Positions 46,701-54,814 are shown, counted from the stretch's first letter. The stretch: 64,000 nt of DNA from Saccharina japonica (GCA_008828725.1 MEHQ01002098.1:221331-285330); one strand, 5' to 3'. Program-made: numbers and translations. Notes: generated from the sequence alone by a model not told the origin.

Positions 46701-48885
46701 AACACGGCATTTCCCATGCACGCATGGCTCCTTAACACGCATGGCACCTTAACACGCATGGAGTACGATCAATGACCACAGCCTCAACCCTATATGCATA
46801 ACTATATGTGAGGAATTATCTTGACCTTAATCCTTACCGGTGAGCCTGTTCCTCGAGATGTCGAGGGTCTGCAGGTATCGAAGGCTTCCTATGGAGGCCG
46901 TCAAAGTGCCTGAAAAGGGATACACGGCCGAAGACAAGGGTTGGACACCTTTACAAATGGGCAGCCACACACCATGTACGTTGGTTTTGGGGAAACTGGC
47001 GCTTCGGCTGTACCAAGTATAGAACACAAGTGAGTGGCTGCCATCTATATCGCGAGAAGCTAGGAGCCAAACGTCGAACATGCACAACAACAGAACGCGG
47101 ACGTGGCGGGAGCCGTGCAACGGTTTTGCACCACCGTGTTGGGCATTCAGCGGAAAGAGCACATACAACGTTAACGATGCCTCGGGGCGAACCGGTGGAA
47201 ACTGCAGCGCAAAAAACTCATGTCCACGTTCGGCTGCGGCAACAAACGAGCCTTCTGCGTGCCGATATGGTTACAATGTCAACATGGAATAGGGTTGGTG
47301 AGATTCATTAGGTTTGGGGTGACTTTTCATATACAGGAGATGCAAAGAAAATGTTCGGCGTCAGGTTGGAGGTTGTGAAACGGCGAGGGTAGGATGGGCT
47401 AGGACCAACAGCGTGGGTGTAGATGCCGGTCTTGCCGCCACAAGCTTCTTCGAACGATTGTAGCCGACAAACGAGGACCACCGCCACGAGCAACGATGGC
47501 CTATTTCCCATTTTCCAGACTACGCTTGCCCTTCCCCACCGACAAGGTGTGGATTTAGGCACTTGAGACAGGTATTTGTTCATGTTTGAGAGCAGGGCGA
47601 GAACCTAAACGGTTCGATCGAAAGCGCACTCGCCACGCTCACCAGTGAGATGGTTGTCCCTAAGGTCGATTTTGACCAAACAGTCCAGCATCGTCACCTC
47701 CTCCGGTAGGTCCCCTTGCGCCGCCCCCGCGGTGGTAAGGGAATGACGGTAAGAGCAGCATATACCAGAGAGATGAGCGTAACTTGGGGACAAAGGAGTG
47801 GCACTATCGTATACTCCATAGCAAACGAACCTGTTTTCAAGACTGTAGAAGAAATGATGGTAGCAACCGAGGGGCGCTCTACACAGGACGCAGTCCTTAG
47901 GACTTGCTGGTCAAAGGACTTCGCACGCATGCCACGATAGAGGTGCGCCGTGTTTTTTCTGAGCTCCTCACTTAAGGAGCGTCATACCTCACCGAAAAAA
48001 ATGATTTTGGTCGAAAATGAAAGTGCTGCCCGATGATAAATCTCATGACCGAAGTATAATTGAAGCATTATTCGTCACAAAAATGGAATTCCGACGAATT
48101 TGGGTTACGAAGGCCGATCGTTCAGAAAAATATTCAGCCGAAAAGTGCTACCTTTACCGTAGCACGCGTCTTCGGCGTCGTACGTTTGCTCTCTGGCGGT
48201 ACTCCTACGACTTTGATTCCTCTCCATTAGCCAACTCCAGCCCTAGACGATGTGCGGACGGCGTTCTTCATCTTGAATTGTTGCAGTATGGCTACGCCAT
48301 TAGTTCAGGGTATGTGGAAATCACGTGGGTGGTGGTTCGTCGCAAGTGCCACGACAATGCCTAAGGTTCAGTACATCGATCAAAAGATATGCATGTACCC
48401 AATCCACCCTGACGGCATGGTCGGGCTTTCCAAGACGACCGAACAAAACAGTCCGTGCAAGCACAACGGCCGCTCACCACATCAGCCACAAAGTCGTAGC
48501 AAGCCGATTAATCTCACTTACCTTGAAGACCAGTTCTCGGTAGCACCAAGCTCGTCACCCGTTCAACCCCCTCCGGGTCATCGTGTTCACGCTTCGTGCG
48601 TACCCCTTGCCAATTTACCATTGGTTGGTCGGTGCTCCATCCGGTCCATTTGAGCCACTTTACGTTCGAGCGGGCGGTGGGGCTGTCGCGCTCAGGGTTG
48701 CCTGGAAACTGACGGAACAGTCTTAAGAGCACACTTCTGTCGTCCGGCGTTGTCGTCGTGGAGTCATCGGGCACACCTAATGGAGACACCGGTTGCGTTC
48801 CTCGTCGACCGTGTTGAACTGACTGTGCGGAACCTGTACCGTTTGGTGGGTAGTACCGGCGAGGTACGAGCGTCGAGAGAGTCAT
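19844..48885 (-). CDS. LRR protein, N-terminal cap plus fourteen LRR exons (block 2; 3' end not found)
   Basis: Fifteen exons are supported on the minus strand. The cap exon 48522-48885 contains SVLLRLFRQ, KWTGWSTDQPMVNWQGV and RVTSLVLPRTGLQG. It is followed by one-LRR exons at 47643, 46838, 44786, 43922, 36208, 35499, 34676, 33020, 31723, 29126, 28619, 25317, 21289 and 19844 (low coordinates). All junctions are in phase 1 except LRR4/LRR5 (73/71 nt, phase 2). Modules 1-6 and the 21.3-kb module correspond to block 1; the others are extra. Introns range from 0.4 to 7.6 kb and carry mobile elements. Summed coding length is about 1.37 kb, still open at the last exon. No membrane segment or stop was identified. 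A recognition-receptor role is inferred from the plant-type LRRs and from brown algal LRR families. Confidence 0.7.
20750..21090 (-). repeat. Segment conserved between blocks, block 2 copy
   Basis: This is the reverse complement partner of 9001-9330, at the same relative place downstream of the homologous LRR exon. The shared frame contains FRRVDETLTALCA and CCTLGFVSRRNDSP. Confidence 0.5.
21289..21360 (-). CDS. LRR13 exon, block 2
   Basis: 72 nt, phase 1/1, acceptor GTGCCAG, donor ACAG/GTACCG. It encodes GTLPPELGQLRSLER then LILHSNKLTG. It is the closest relative of block 1 LRR7 and of the exon at 28619-28690. Confidence 0.8.
24361..24960. repeat. Diverged tandem repeat, unit about 225 bp
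   Basis: Three successive units begin near 24361, 24583 and 24808 with CTTgGTACAGC-like sequence, followed by a GGGCAGYGGCGAG segment and a CTCTTTTGTGCCCC segment. The third is partial. They lie in the 4-kb intron between two LRR exons. Confidence 0.55.
25317..25388 (-). CDS. LRR12 exon, block 2
   Basis: 72 nt, phase 1/1, acceptor ACATTCCAG, donor AACG/GTGAGA. It encodes GEIPKEFGQLTRLT then ILNLGSCNLNG. It is a duplicate of the 29126-29197 exon, including parts of the flanking introns. Confidence 0.8.
27387..28017. mobile_element. Foldback element with ~180-bp inverted arms
   Basis: The left arm (about 27387-27575) starts CAAGTGACTGATCCACCCGG. The right arm (about 27836-28017) is its imperfect reverse complement, ending GGTGGATCAATCACTTG. 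The centre has a TTCTTTC microsatellite. No coding region is seen, and no clear target duplication could be assigned. Confidence 0.6.
28619..28690 (-). CDS. LRR11 exon, block 2
   Basis: 72 nt, phase 1/1, acceptor GCGCCAG, donor TCAG/GTATGT. It encodes GTLPLELGQLKFLEH then LILHHNDISG. Together with LRR10 it forms a doublet repeated as LRR12+LRR13. Confidence 0.8.
29126..29197 (-). CDS. LRR10 exon, block 2
   Basis: 72 nt, phase 1/1, acceptor GCATGCCAG, donor GGCG/GTGAGA. It encodes GEIPKEIGQLTRLT then QLSLGSCKLGG. Flanking intron sequence (ACGCGGGGCAGGA upstream on the plus strand) recurs beside LRR12. Confidence 0.8.
29375..29700. repeat. Degenerate CATGGGAGTTCC-type repeats
   Basis: Many loosely spaced variants of CATGGGAGTTCC and GGGAATTCC occur here, and again at 30537-30680. 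They are intronic, with no coding potential. The spacing looks irregular, suggesting decayed short tandem repeats. Confidence 0.5.
30395..30520. repeat. Pair of ~70-bp direct repeats
   Basis: A unit running from CTGAATTCAGTCAGGCTACCA through GCGGTAGGTTTGTAT is followed about 75 bases later by a near copy (CTGATTCAGTTAGGCTACTA through GCGGTAGGCTTGTAT). Confidence 0.5.
31723..31794 (-). CDS. LRR9 exon, block 2
   Basis: 72 nt, phase 1/1, acceptor GCGCTCAG, donor GGCG/GTAAGC. It encodes GRIPSWLGDMTSLEE then IDLSGALLGG. The usual Asn is replaced (SGALL). There is no counterpart in block 1. Confidence 0.75.
33020..33094 (-). CDS. LRR8 exon, block 2
   Basis: 75 nt (25 codons), phase 1/1, acceptor GTAGCAG, donor ACGG/GTGAGT. 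It encodes GCLPRELMGFKSL then TALILGRNSRITG, one residue longer than the other modules. There is no block 1 counterpart. Confidence 0.75.
34512..34625 (-). repeat. Family D repeat fragment
   Basis: On the plus strand, GGGGTGTACTCATGTCATGC followed by GGCCGTAGTCGTGAGAT and GCGTCGGGTTTTCACTGG matches the reverse complement of the poly-C end of the 10.2-10.7 kb repeat. Confidence 0.5.
34676..34747 (-). CDS. LRR7 exon, block 2 (divergent first half)
   Basis: 72 nt, phase 1/1, acceptor TCCGGACAG, donor GAAG/GTGAAC. It encodes GHIMAVPGSWPGL then KILDLSDNSLEG. The second half is a canonical LRR; the first half lacks the L-P pair. A nearer acceptor (GGTGCCAG) would give a 51-nt exon, but the 72-nt choice fits the array. 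Confidence 0.65.
35499..35570 (-). CDS. LRR6 exon, block 2
   Basis: 72 nt, phase 1/1, acceptor ATGTTTAG, donor ACTG/GTGCGC. It encodes GVIPEGLTKLTHLKE then FFLMENKFTG. It pairs with 7857-7928, with changes at several variable LRR positions. Confidence 0.8.
36208..36278 (-). CDS. LRR5 exon, block 2
   Basis: 71 nt, phase 2 in and phase 1 out, acceptor GTATCAAG, donor ACCG/GTGAGC. It encodes PIPSEFERLKAL then RVLRLGCNDLTG. It pairs with 7201-7271. Confidence 0.8.
36757..37754 (+). repeat. Direct repeat A, copy 1 (~1 kb)
   Basis: Starts TGAGTGCTTATCAGTG and ends CCAAACTGATCTGG. A near-identical copy in the same orientation is 40112-41996. The ends are neither TG..CA nor terminal inverted repeats, and no TSD is visible, so it does not look like a normal LTR. 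It is AT-rich with many TACTGTAG motifs and no coding capacity. Confidence 0.8.
37755..37755. other. Ambiguous base N at a repeat junction
   Basis: The only N I noticed sits exactly between direct repeat A and inverted arm B. It may mark an assembly join or a read conflict caused by the repeats. Confidence 0.9.
37930..37965 (+). other. Conserved intronic hairpin, copy 2
   Basis: GTGTTGTC/GACAGCAC with GGTGCG/CGCACC reproduces the structure at 6070-6105, with one A to G change that still permits a G-U pair. Confidence 0.35.
38365..38437 (+). pseudogene. Antisense duplicate of the LRR4 exon
   Basis: 73 nt with intact acceptor (CGGTAG) and donor (TCTGG/GTGAGT). It encodes GELPHTLGNLVRL then KTLDISNCRLSG, the same protein as 43922-43994 but on the opposite strand within the same LRR4-LRR5 intron of the host gene. 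It cannot be spliced into the minus-strand mRNA as it stands. It could act as an antisense source, or become usable after an inversion between the arms. Confidence 0.85.
38628..38672 (+). repeat. Poly-G run (45 nt)
   Basis: An uninterrupted run in arm B; its inverted partner is 52 Cs at 43680-43731. It directly abuts the family D repeat. Confidence 0.95.
38673..39113 (-). repeat. Dispersed repeat family D, copy b
   Basis: The reverse complement matches 10198-10702 over nearly its full length, from the CGTCGGTTGGC segment to the G run. It lies between the G run and the remaining intron in arm B. Confidence 0.65.
40642..40650 (+). repeat. Target-site duplication TATTATTTA (left)
   Basis: The same nine bases follow the element at 41552-41560. 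The uninterrupted copy of repeat A has the nonamer once, which proves insertion. Confidence 0.85.
40651..41551 (+). mobile_element. 901-bp non-autonomous DNA transposon (MULE-like by TSD)
   Basis: Terminal inverted repeats start GGGCAGCGGCCAAAAA and extend about 70 bp with a few mismatches. Each contains two copies of a GCGGCCAAAAaCAGGTA-like subrepeat. The element is flanked by a 9-bp duplication, and an empty site is available in the window (repeat A copy 1). A 9-bp TSD with G-starting long TIRs suggests Mutator-like; hAT (8 bp) is possible because the base before is also shared. No transposase is present, so it would need help in trans. It holds a short CCCTAA run and a nested foldback. 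Confidence 0.85.
40954..41194. mobile_element. Nested foldback inside the 901-bp element
   Basis: Ends are CGACTTAGGATAGATCTTCC (40954) and GGAAGATCTATCCTGAGTCG (to 41194), perfect inverted repeats apart from one base. The interior carries CCCTAACCCTAACCCTG and repeated AAACGGGTC units. No TSD was identified. Confidence 0.6.
41552..41560 (+). repeat. Target-site duplication TATTATTTA (right)
   Basis: The partner of 40642-40650. Confidence 0.85.
43340..43545 (+). repeat. TACTCGGAGTAT-type repeats, copy 1
   Basis: Units of about 45-50 bp contain CTCGTACTCGGAGTATTTCG. A homologous array starts near 63870 and runs off the right end of the window. Confidence 0.7.
43546..43679 (+). repeat. Family D repeat, truncated copy c
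   Basis: From CTCACCCTTCATGCGTCTCG to the C run it matches the distal part of family D. The proximal part has been replaced by the TACTCGGAG array. Confidence 0.65.
43680..43731 (+). repeat. Poly-C run (52 nt)
   Basis: Inverted partner of the 45-G run at 38628-38672. Confidence 0.95.
43922..43994 (-). CDS. LRR4 exon, block 2
   Basis: 73 nt, phase 1 in and phase 2 out, acceptor CGGTAG, donor TCTGG/GTGAGT. It encodes GELPHTLGNLVRL then KTLDISNCRLSG. It is the sense-orientation copy within arm B'. Confidence 0.85.
44391..44428 (-). other. Conserved intronic hairpin, copy 3
   Basis: GTGTTGTC/GACAGCAC is kept. The second helix reads GGAGCG/CGCCCC, where both partners of one pair changed (U-A to A-C), so the possible pseudoknot is weakened here. 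Confidence 0.3.
44786..44857 (-). CDS. LRR3 exon, block 2
   Basis: 72 nt, phase 1/1, acceptor GCATCAG, donor CACG/GTAAGC. It encodes GMIPREIGNLVSLA then ILDLHNNFLHG. It pairs with 5669-5740. Confidence 0.85.
45000..45560 (+). repeat. Repeated intronic segments with tRNA B-box-like motifs
   Basis: AGTGGGGGAAA...AACAGGAAAAAAC occurs at about 45010 and 45230. GGGTTCGAAACC (45265-45276) and GGGTTCGATGCCC (45415-45427) resemble pol III B boxes, and the first sits in a perfect CACGG/CCGTG stem. A ~42-bp tandem duplication follows near 45464-45540. No full tRNA fold is seen; tRNA-derived SINE relics are possible. Confidence 0.3.
46838..46909 (-). CDS. LRR2 exon, block 2
   Basis: 72 nt, phase 1/1, acceptor CTTTTCAG, donor ACCG/GTAAGG. 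It encodes GTLTASIGSLRYLQ then TLDISRNRLTG. It pairs with 4111-4182. Confidence 0.85.
47643..47714 (-). CDS. LRR1 exon, block 2
   Basis: 72 nt, phase 1/1, acceptor GCGCAAG, donor ACTG/GTGAGC. It encodes GDLPEEVTMLDCL then VKIDLRDNHLTG. It pairs with 3265-3336. Confidence 0.8.
48522..48885 (-). CDS. LRR N-terminal cap exon, block 2
   Basis: The donor is CAAG/GTAAGT, phase 1. It encodes the cap domain with SVLLRLFRQ, KWTGWSTDQPMVNWQGV and VTSLVLPRTGLQG. The ATG at 48885 is the first in frame but is ACG in block 1, so translation could start elsewhere or an upstream exon may exist. It lies about 0.4 kb downstream of the kinase stop. Confidence 0.7.
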
Positions 48886-49290
48886 GGAAGGGACTATTAC
48901 ACGACACTAGGCTGTTCGATATACACACGAGCAAGCTGTTGGCGATTATACAAGGGTCCACAAGAATGAATCAGTCGAGAAACCTGCGATACGTCGGTGT
49001 TTAGCCCCGTCAGGTTTTCATCAGGTCATATCAACCAAATCGTCCCCTTGACAGCAACAACAAAGGCCCTTCACAGCCTGGTAGATACTTAACCACGACG
49101 ACACACAGAGTTGTGAAAACACACTTGCGGTATTGTATCTCTCATTCGCAGATCGCTCTTGGCTAAGAACAAGGCTGTACGCTGCATCGACGTCGACCTG
49201 CAGGTCTGGCGGTAGTTACCTATCTCGTGCGCTCATACCTAACCGGGGACATATTACCCACACCCTTACTACCGCCTCCCCTTGTCACTG

Positions 49291-49761
49291 TTACCCACAC
49301 TCAAACGCACCCTGGGAGGCAACCTTCGACCCCGTTGGAGTGCCCGGTACAGGCGATGACTCGTTAAGCGAACTGTGGGAGGAGGTGCGCGTAGGCGTCG
49401 TCGTGGTTGACGACAGTGGCAAAGGTTTGGAGTCAGTTCCCACGGGCGTCGTGTACGTTGTCCCCCGTTTGGTTTCGGGAAAGCGGAAACCGTATTTCGC
49501 CCATGGGCTCTCCGCGGACCGGTGTTGGTGCTGCTCGGCTTGCTGTTGCTGAGGGTCCCGCTTGTTTTCTGGTGGTCCCTGACGGAGCTGGTCATGTTCG
49601 GCCTCTGGTTGCTGGTTGTGCTGCATGGCTTCTTGTTCTGGTCGTGTTTGTCCGTTTTCTTCTTGTTGCAGATGCCGTCTCGGAGAAGGTGCAACGGCCT
49701 GAGGCGAGGTTTGCTGCGAGTTCTCGAGAAGGTCGATAACTACCGTCATCACCTCGGAGAC
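49291..49761 (-). CDS. Kinase terminal exon with Gln-rich tail, block 2
   Basis: Acceptor ACACACAG. It encodes [17 protein letters not shown], then a Gln/Ser/Pro/Thr-rich tail and TAA/TGA-type stop. It is 471 nt, equal to 1470-1940. Confidence 0.85.
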   Translation of the reverse strand, partial: VSEVMTVVIDLLENSQQTSPQAVAPSPRRHLQQEENGQTRPEQEAMQHNQQPEAEHDQLRQGPPENKRDPQQQQAEQHQHRSAESPWAKYGFRFPETKRGTTYTTPVGTDSKPLPLSSTTTTPTRTSSHSSLNESSPVPGTPTGSKVASQGAFECG

Positions 49762-52700
49762 CTGTGTGTACGGCAAGGGCAAGGACAAAGGACCCCGTTG
49801 ACGGGGTCTCCGTTCTAACGCTAGGCCAGAGGCGTGCTACGATAGAAGTAGCACATCTTGGTGGAAACGTTTTTCGAATGATCAGGCTCCTTGATCCAAA
49901 CTCGTCTGACTTTCATCCTTGTGTAGTAATATTTTTCATACTAGACTCGGGCCATGGAATGTTTCATCTGGTATATAGTATATAGCACTTTTATTTTCCT
50001 CCAAAACCTATTTTGCGGCGACGTATGGATCTCCTCAAGTTAGGAGCTCAGAAAAATCAGGGTGCACCTCTATCGTAGCATGCGTCGCCACCAGGAGGTC
50101 GTCGGCATTTCTGTTGTCGATAAGTCCAACATCTCGTGGATCAACGAGCATACGGGAAGTACATACCAGAAGACACAACCGGCCACAACTCTCACATACG
50201 GAAGTAAAGCGGAAAAAAACATTTTTCAAAACAAAGCAGACACACACCCAAAGTATTTAATGCGACTTCCCGGTTTCAGCGCCCCCCCGTCTTCTTTTCC
50301 TACTGCTCACTTCGTCCATCGTCGGTCGGTCGGACGGCTCCAGGCAGCCACATCTGTCGATGATGCTGCTCAGGATGCCTTCTACAGCGTCGGGGAAGTC
50401 CAAGTCGACAAACGGGAGGCGTGCCTCGGGGTTGGTCTGCAGTCGCTCGCCGATAGGCTTTCCGTATCCTGCACGTTCCTGGGTGAGCACCTGTCGGGTG
50501 CGGGCGGTTAGGTACGGTAGTATGATCAACATGGTCAGCGAACACCTTCTGTGTTCGAGCGGGTGGAGGCAAAAATTGCAGTGTCACATACTTCACACCC
50601 CGGAAGGTGTGGAGGGGGGGGGGGGTTGTACTCGTGTCGTGCATGTGGCCGTAGTCGTATGACCATAGACCCTCGCATCCACACAATGCCGGGACGGAGC
50701 ACGTCGGGTTTTCATCGACCGGGTGGACATTGCTTGCACCAAGTGCGAAGCGCCGTGAGGTGTTAGGCGAGTCGCATGAAGGGCGTGGTGCATTTTGTTA
50801 TGAACCGTTTGTGAGGCGGCCTTCCAAATTGACGACATCCTTCAATGAACAGATTTTATTTCGGGCGTCGCCACGTCCAGAGCCATAAACGGGTATACTA
50901 TGTATCTGCCGCATGGGTCCCTTACCATGTACACACCCCGTAATATGATGTGTCCACTTGCGAGGGGAATATTTTCTCCACCCCGCAGAAGAGTTCTAAC
51001 TCGACCATCCGCCGTGGTGATCGCCAAACAGGAACCAAAACCGTATATTGTTCATAATAATCAAGTCGGGCATGACGCCCAGACAACACTTCCCAACCAT
51101 GTGGGTTGCTGCCAATCAGAGCAATACCGTTTGCCATCATGAACGGTGATACTCGCGCATTTGATTTTATGTTTCCAGAGTCCGCCTTCGCCACAAAAGC
51201 GTGAAAGGTTCCCGCACCAAACGTGTTCCCTCGCATTCACCTCCCACATGACGACGTAGAGGCTGAACACATCCGATGCCCGAGTAGCCTTGCGGTTGGC
51301 GTGGACCTCAGGCGCCATCCAGAAGTCTGAGCCCACCTGACCAAGTGGACCAGGACCCGGCGACGATAGTACACAACCGTACACAAATCGATGAAGTAGG
51401 ATCGATGGCAGGCACAATGTCCGTTGGTGTAGTCAAACATACGATACCGCCGCAGCACCCAACAGGCTCGATGTTTCGTCGACGACCCTCGCTATAGAGA
51501 CAGGCTACGTGTGCTCAAGCCTGAAGCAGAATAATTGGGCAACCAAGCAACCGCTCGCACATTGTGGAAGGCGTGCTCCTTAGCTGGCTACTGCACCAAA
51601 GCACCGCTCGCTTTACAGGCAAGCCGTAATGCGCCTTGCACAGTCGCGAATAAACCTCGAGGCGTTCAAGCAAGCCATGTGATATAACAGCTTCATTGGC
51701 CCGCTTTACTAAGTCCGCTACCACCCACAGAGTAGTGCAAGGGGGTAGACCTTCCACTAGAGTTTCGACCCTCCATCACGCCCTTAACTGTCTTCAAGCA
51801 GACATTGCGATACGCGTGGCCACGACACTGGAGGCTATATACATACATGAATATATAGAGACACCAGCTTATCACTCTAATATGAGTATAATACCCGTTT
51901 GAACTGTGATATGACTACCATCACACGGACTATATATTCCGGCCAGAGTGGTACAAATCAGTGAGCTGGCGGCGCGATGCCTTATCCGAAGCAAAAGCCG
52001 CGCACACTACTGTAGACTGACCCGAACATATCGATCTATCCGTTTCAACACGCACACGCTAACCTTAGAGTGAAAGCCGCCGCCACCGGTGACAGTAGCG
52101 ATGGTAGTATTGACCTTGGCGAGTCCGAAGTCAGATACTTTGGCGACCCAGGCGTCGTCAAGGAGAATGTTCAGGCTCTTCAGATCGCGATGTAAGATCC
52201 TGCGACTGTGCAAAAACTGCATGCCCTGCTTGCGTATGCGTGGGTGTGTGAGGTAATATGTTGGTTGGTGCGTGCGCTCGGCTGCGGTCGCGGATATTCG
52301 GCTGAAGAGTAAGCCGTCAGCACGCACAACGCAAGCGGTCGAAATCAAATTATTGAGCGAATGTTTTCGGTGCCTCGGGGTATGCAACCAATACTACCGT
52401 AAACAGCGCCGTTACTGTTGCTGTTTATGGTTCAGACGGGCGCAATGGGTGTCACGTATAAACGACCTTACTCGCGCCAGAGGCGAGCGGTTGTAAAGCC
52501 TCGCAATAACGCCTCCTGTCGCTTGTCCACGAGAAAAGGCGGAGTAACCAATGTGAAATGGCCGCAGTTAAGAGTACTTGTAATCGAATTTATACCCGTG
52601 GGCGTTGATGCGCAACGTCGAAGCGGTCACATACCGCGTCCTGCGGACGAAGGAATGCCGGAGGGAGAGCCTCATGGAAAGTCTAAATCCATCGATATTG

Positions 52701-54814
52701 CCTTTATTCTACGTGAAATAAAAAGCACGGGCCTTATGATTACGCGCACACCTTGCTGACATCGCGCAGTATGCTGGTTTTGGCCAAAAGGCCCATGTCC
52801 ATGCTCTCTACGTCCAGCACGTCGTACAGGCTCTCCTGCATGCGCTCCATGATGAGGCACGGCGGCTTCTCCGCGCTGCCGAGGTCGAAAGCAATCACCT
52901 CAACAATGTTCGGGTGGTGCATGGAGTACTGGATCTCCACCTCTTTCCTAAATCGGGCAGGCGCATTGTGGGGAGTATGGTTGGAATGCCGTGGTGTTGC
53001 AATATGTTTCGCCATTTGGTGTTTGACAAACCACAAAGAGGAATCCATCAGGAATTTTCTACAGGGTATTTGTTTCGGAGGCAGAGGATACGAAGTGAGA
53101 GAGGAAACGGGGGCATTTGAAACAAGAAGGAAACACTGTACTCTGCAGTCGGTTCTGCATGGAGAGCCACCCCAGTTGATTTGGAGGGAAATTGAATTCT
53201 AAAACACAATAACCTGTCGACGTGCTACTTCTCGTCATACCAAGTGCAAGGGAAAATAGGGAGGAAGGCGGTTCCCTCTCGCAAGCTGGTTTTGTTGTCG
53301 ACCATCGTGAAGGAAGTAGCCCCGAGCTACAGTACTGTAAACTCCATTTTCCGGTCGAAGTACATTACGACGTGCTTGTTTGCTCGGATTTTACTTGCCA
53401 CACTGAACGGTAACTACTGAACTAGCCGTGTTGCTTCATGATATTGACTACCAGACTGCCCAACCACTATGCCGGTACGTATTATGGTGTGATATGTAGG
53501 CTAACCGCTACATTACATATATCATACGTATGCCCCAATGGCACTCAATTCTATTGAGACTCCCGACGCGGCAACTAGGTAGGCTGGAGGATGTTGTTAA
53601 GAGAGAAATGCCCACCACCAATACGACCCCTTGGATGGAGGTGCCACCGTCATCGTTGTAATAAAAAAAACGAATGTATCAATTCCCTGTTGGACTTACG
53701 AACGCTAACTAAATGCTGACTGCAGTCGGACACAATCTAAAAAATACCTCCTCATACAACGCCTTTTGGCAAGGGTCTTTAGGGCGGTGAGCTGTTGACG
53801 TATCAGAAGGCATTTGCTGGTGGATCAAGGTACGAGGCTAAACCAGACCGAACCACTAAACCCCACCCTGTTCTCAAACCGGACCCAAACCGGACCAGAA
53901 ACGGAAGATAAACGCGGCTGCGTCGTTGTCACGTCTGACGCGAATATTGCAAGAACATTCTGAACACCGACAACGATTCCGAAGCTTGTACCGTGCCTAC
54001 CGAATTATTTAGACATGAGCTTTCCTGCAAGTCCGCTGACACATTTACCACAGTCGGGGCAAACACCATCAATGTCTGCGAATCCGGTGAATGAAAACAT
54101 AACTTTGCGCGAAATACCAAGCGGAACGACGGTTAGTATGATAGGCAGTGAAGGTAACAAAGCAACAAACCCTTCCAAGCAATGCGAAGTTTGGATGAAC
54201 AACCAACGACCATGGGGACAATGGGTAGGAAAAAACAAATGCTGTAACAGCGGTGTAAGTCGAGGTCCGTCGAGGACAATCCATCCACTCGCCGCCAACT
54301 GGAACAAGTACCCTGTGGACCACGTTTCGGAACTAACCTGAACGCCTCCGTAATGCGCATGGACCCGGTAGAGCCCTTGATCTTCTTGATGGCGACTTCT
54401 CGGCCCTGGTAAGTGCCTAACAGCACCGTCCCAAACGAACCCTCGCCCAGTACTTCATGTTCCTTTAGATCCTGGAATCGCACCCTTCCGATTTTCATCA
54501 CCATCGAGCCCAATGTCTCCAACGAGCACTCCCCTTCCTCTCCGCGTATTGTCTTCCCCTTGAGAACGCCGCCTTCCACCCCCAATTCTGCAGGTGTAGC
54601 CCTGAATAAGTTATGCATGTCGTCCGAAATGCTATTGTTTTGTACTAATTGTGTAGATTGACGTGGATCGACGGACCTCTAACGCTTGGGGCGTACGGCA
54701 GCCGCTTTGGCCTAGCACCGATACCACTGCGTGCCGTATGTATTTCAAGATAGGTCTCGAGGAATTTCCAAGTTTCAGACGTGTTGCTGAATGCGGTCAA
54801 TTGTTGCATCATGC
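49291..54814 (-). CDS. TKL-type protein kinase (block 2)
   Basis: Seven minus-strand exons (54725-54814, 54338-54587, 52752-52947, 52064-52225, 51241-51336, 50311-50490, 49291-49761) splice in consistent phases. Visible motifs in order: glycine loop [14 protein letters not shown] lysine, [45 protein letters not shown], and [12 protein letters not shown] with the subdomain XI Arg. A Gln-rich tail of about 140 residues and a stop follow. All catalytic residues are present, so it is probably active. Subdomain IX lacks the usual Gly, and the IX-X loop is about 15-17 residues short in both paralogues. The segment before the kinase ([19 protein letters not shown]) looks helical, perhaps part of an N-terminal helical domain. 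The start exon is not assigned. The adjacent LRR gene on the same strand suggests a functional pair. Confidence 0.85.
50311..50490 (-). CDS. Kinase exon (subdomains X-XI), block 2
   Basis: 180 nt, phase 0/0, acceptor ACCCGACAG, donor GACGAA/GTGAGC. It encodes [16 protein letters not shown] through [12 protein letters not shown]. Confidence 0.85.
50626..51060 (-). repeat. Dispersed repeat family D, copy d
   Basis: Preceded on the plus strand by 12 Gs (50614-50625). The reverse complement matches 10198-10702. It is inserted in the kinase intron between exons 51241-51336 and 50311-50490 and is absent from the block 1 intron. Confidence 0.65.
51241..51336 (-). CDS. Kinase exon (APE to subdomain IX), block 2
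   Basis: 96 nt, phase 0/0, acceptor TTGGTCAG, donor GAG/GTGAAT. It encodes [11 protein letters not shown] through FSLYVVMWE. Confidence 0.85.
52064..52225 (-). CDS. Kinase exon (HRD and DFG), block 2
   Basis: 162 nt, phase 0/0, acceptor CGCAAGCAG, donor TCTAAG/GTTAGC. It encodes [19 protein letters not shown], then [12 protein letters not shown]. The catalytic loop and the metal-binding DFG are intact. Confidence 0.9.
52752..52947 (-). CDS. Kinase exon (helix C to hinge), block 2
   Basis: 196 nt, phase 2 in, acceptor CGATTTAG, donor GTCAGCAAG/GTGTGC. It encodes [20 protein letters not shown], the hinge segment [15 protein letters not shown] and helix D. Confidence 0.9.
54338..54587 (-). CDS. 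Kinase exon (glycine loop and Lys), block 2
   Basis: 250 nt, acceptor CACCTGCAG, donor TTCAG/GTTAGT. It encodes [14 protein letters not shown], then [18 protein letters not shown] and [10 protein letters not shown]. The phases at both ends fit the neighbouring exons exactly. Confidence 0.9.
54725..54814 (-). CDS. Candidate kinase upstream exon
   Basis: 90 nt, phase 1/1, acceptor CCTCGCAG, donor AGTG/GTATCG. It encodes [19 protein letters not shown] then TYLEIHTAR. It joins the next exon in phase (AGT G/AA). It is predicted helical, supported by frame and position but not by a paralogue in the window. Confidence 0.5.

Noticed and set aside
49291-54814. A single LRR-receptor-kinase gene in which kinase and LRR exons are one transcript
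   Set aside because: The kinase terminal exon ends in a stop in both blocks and lies upstream of the LRR cap, the reverse of LRR-RLK order. Two neighbouring genes fit better.
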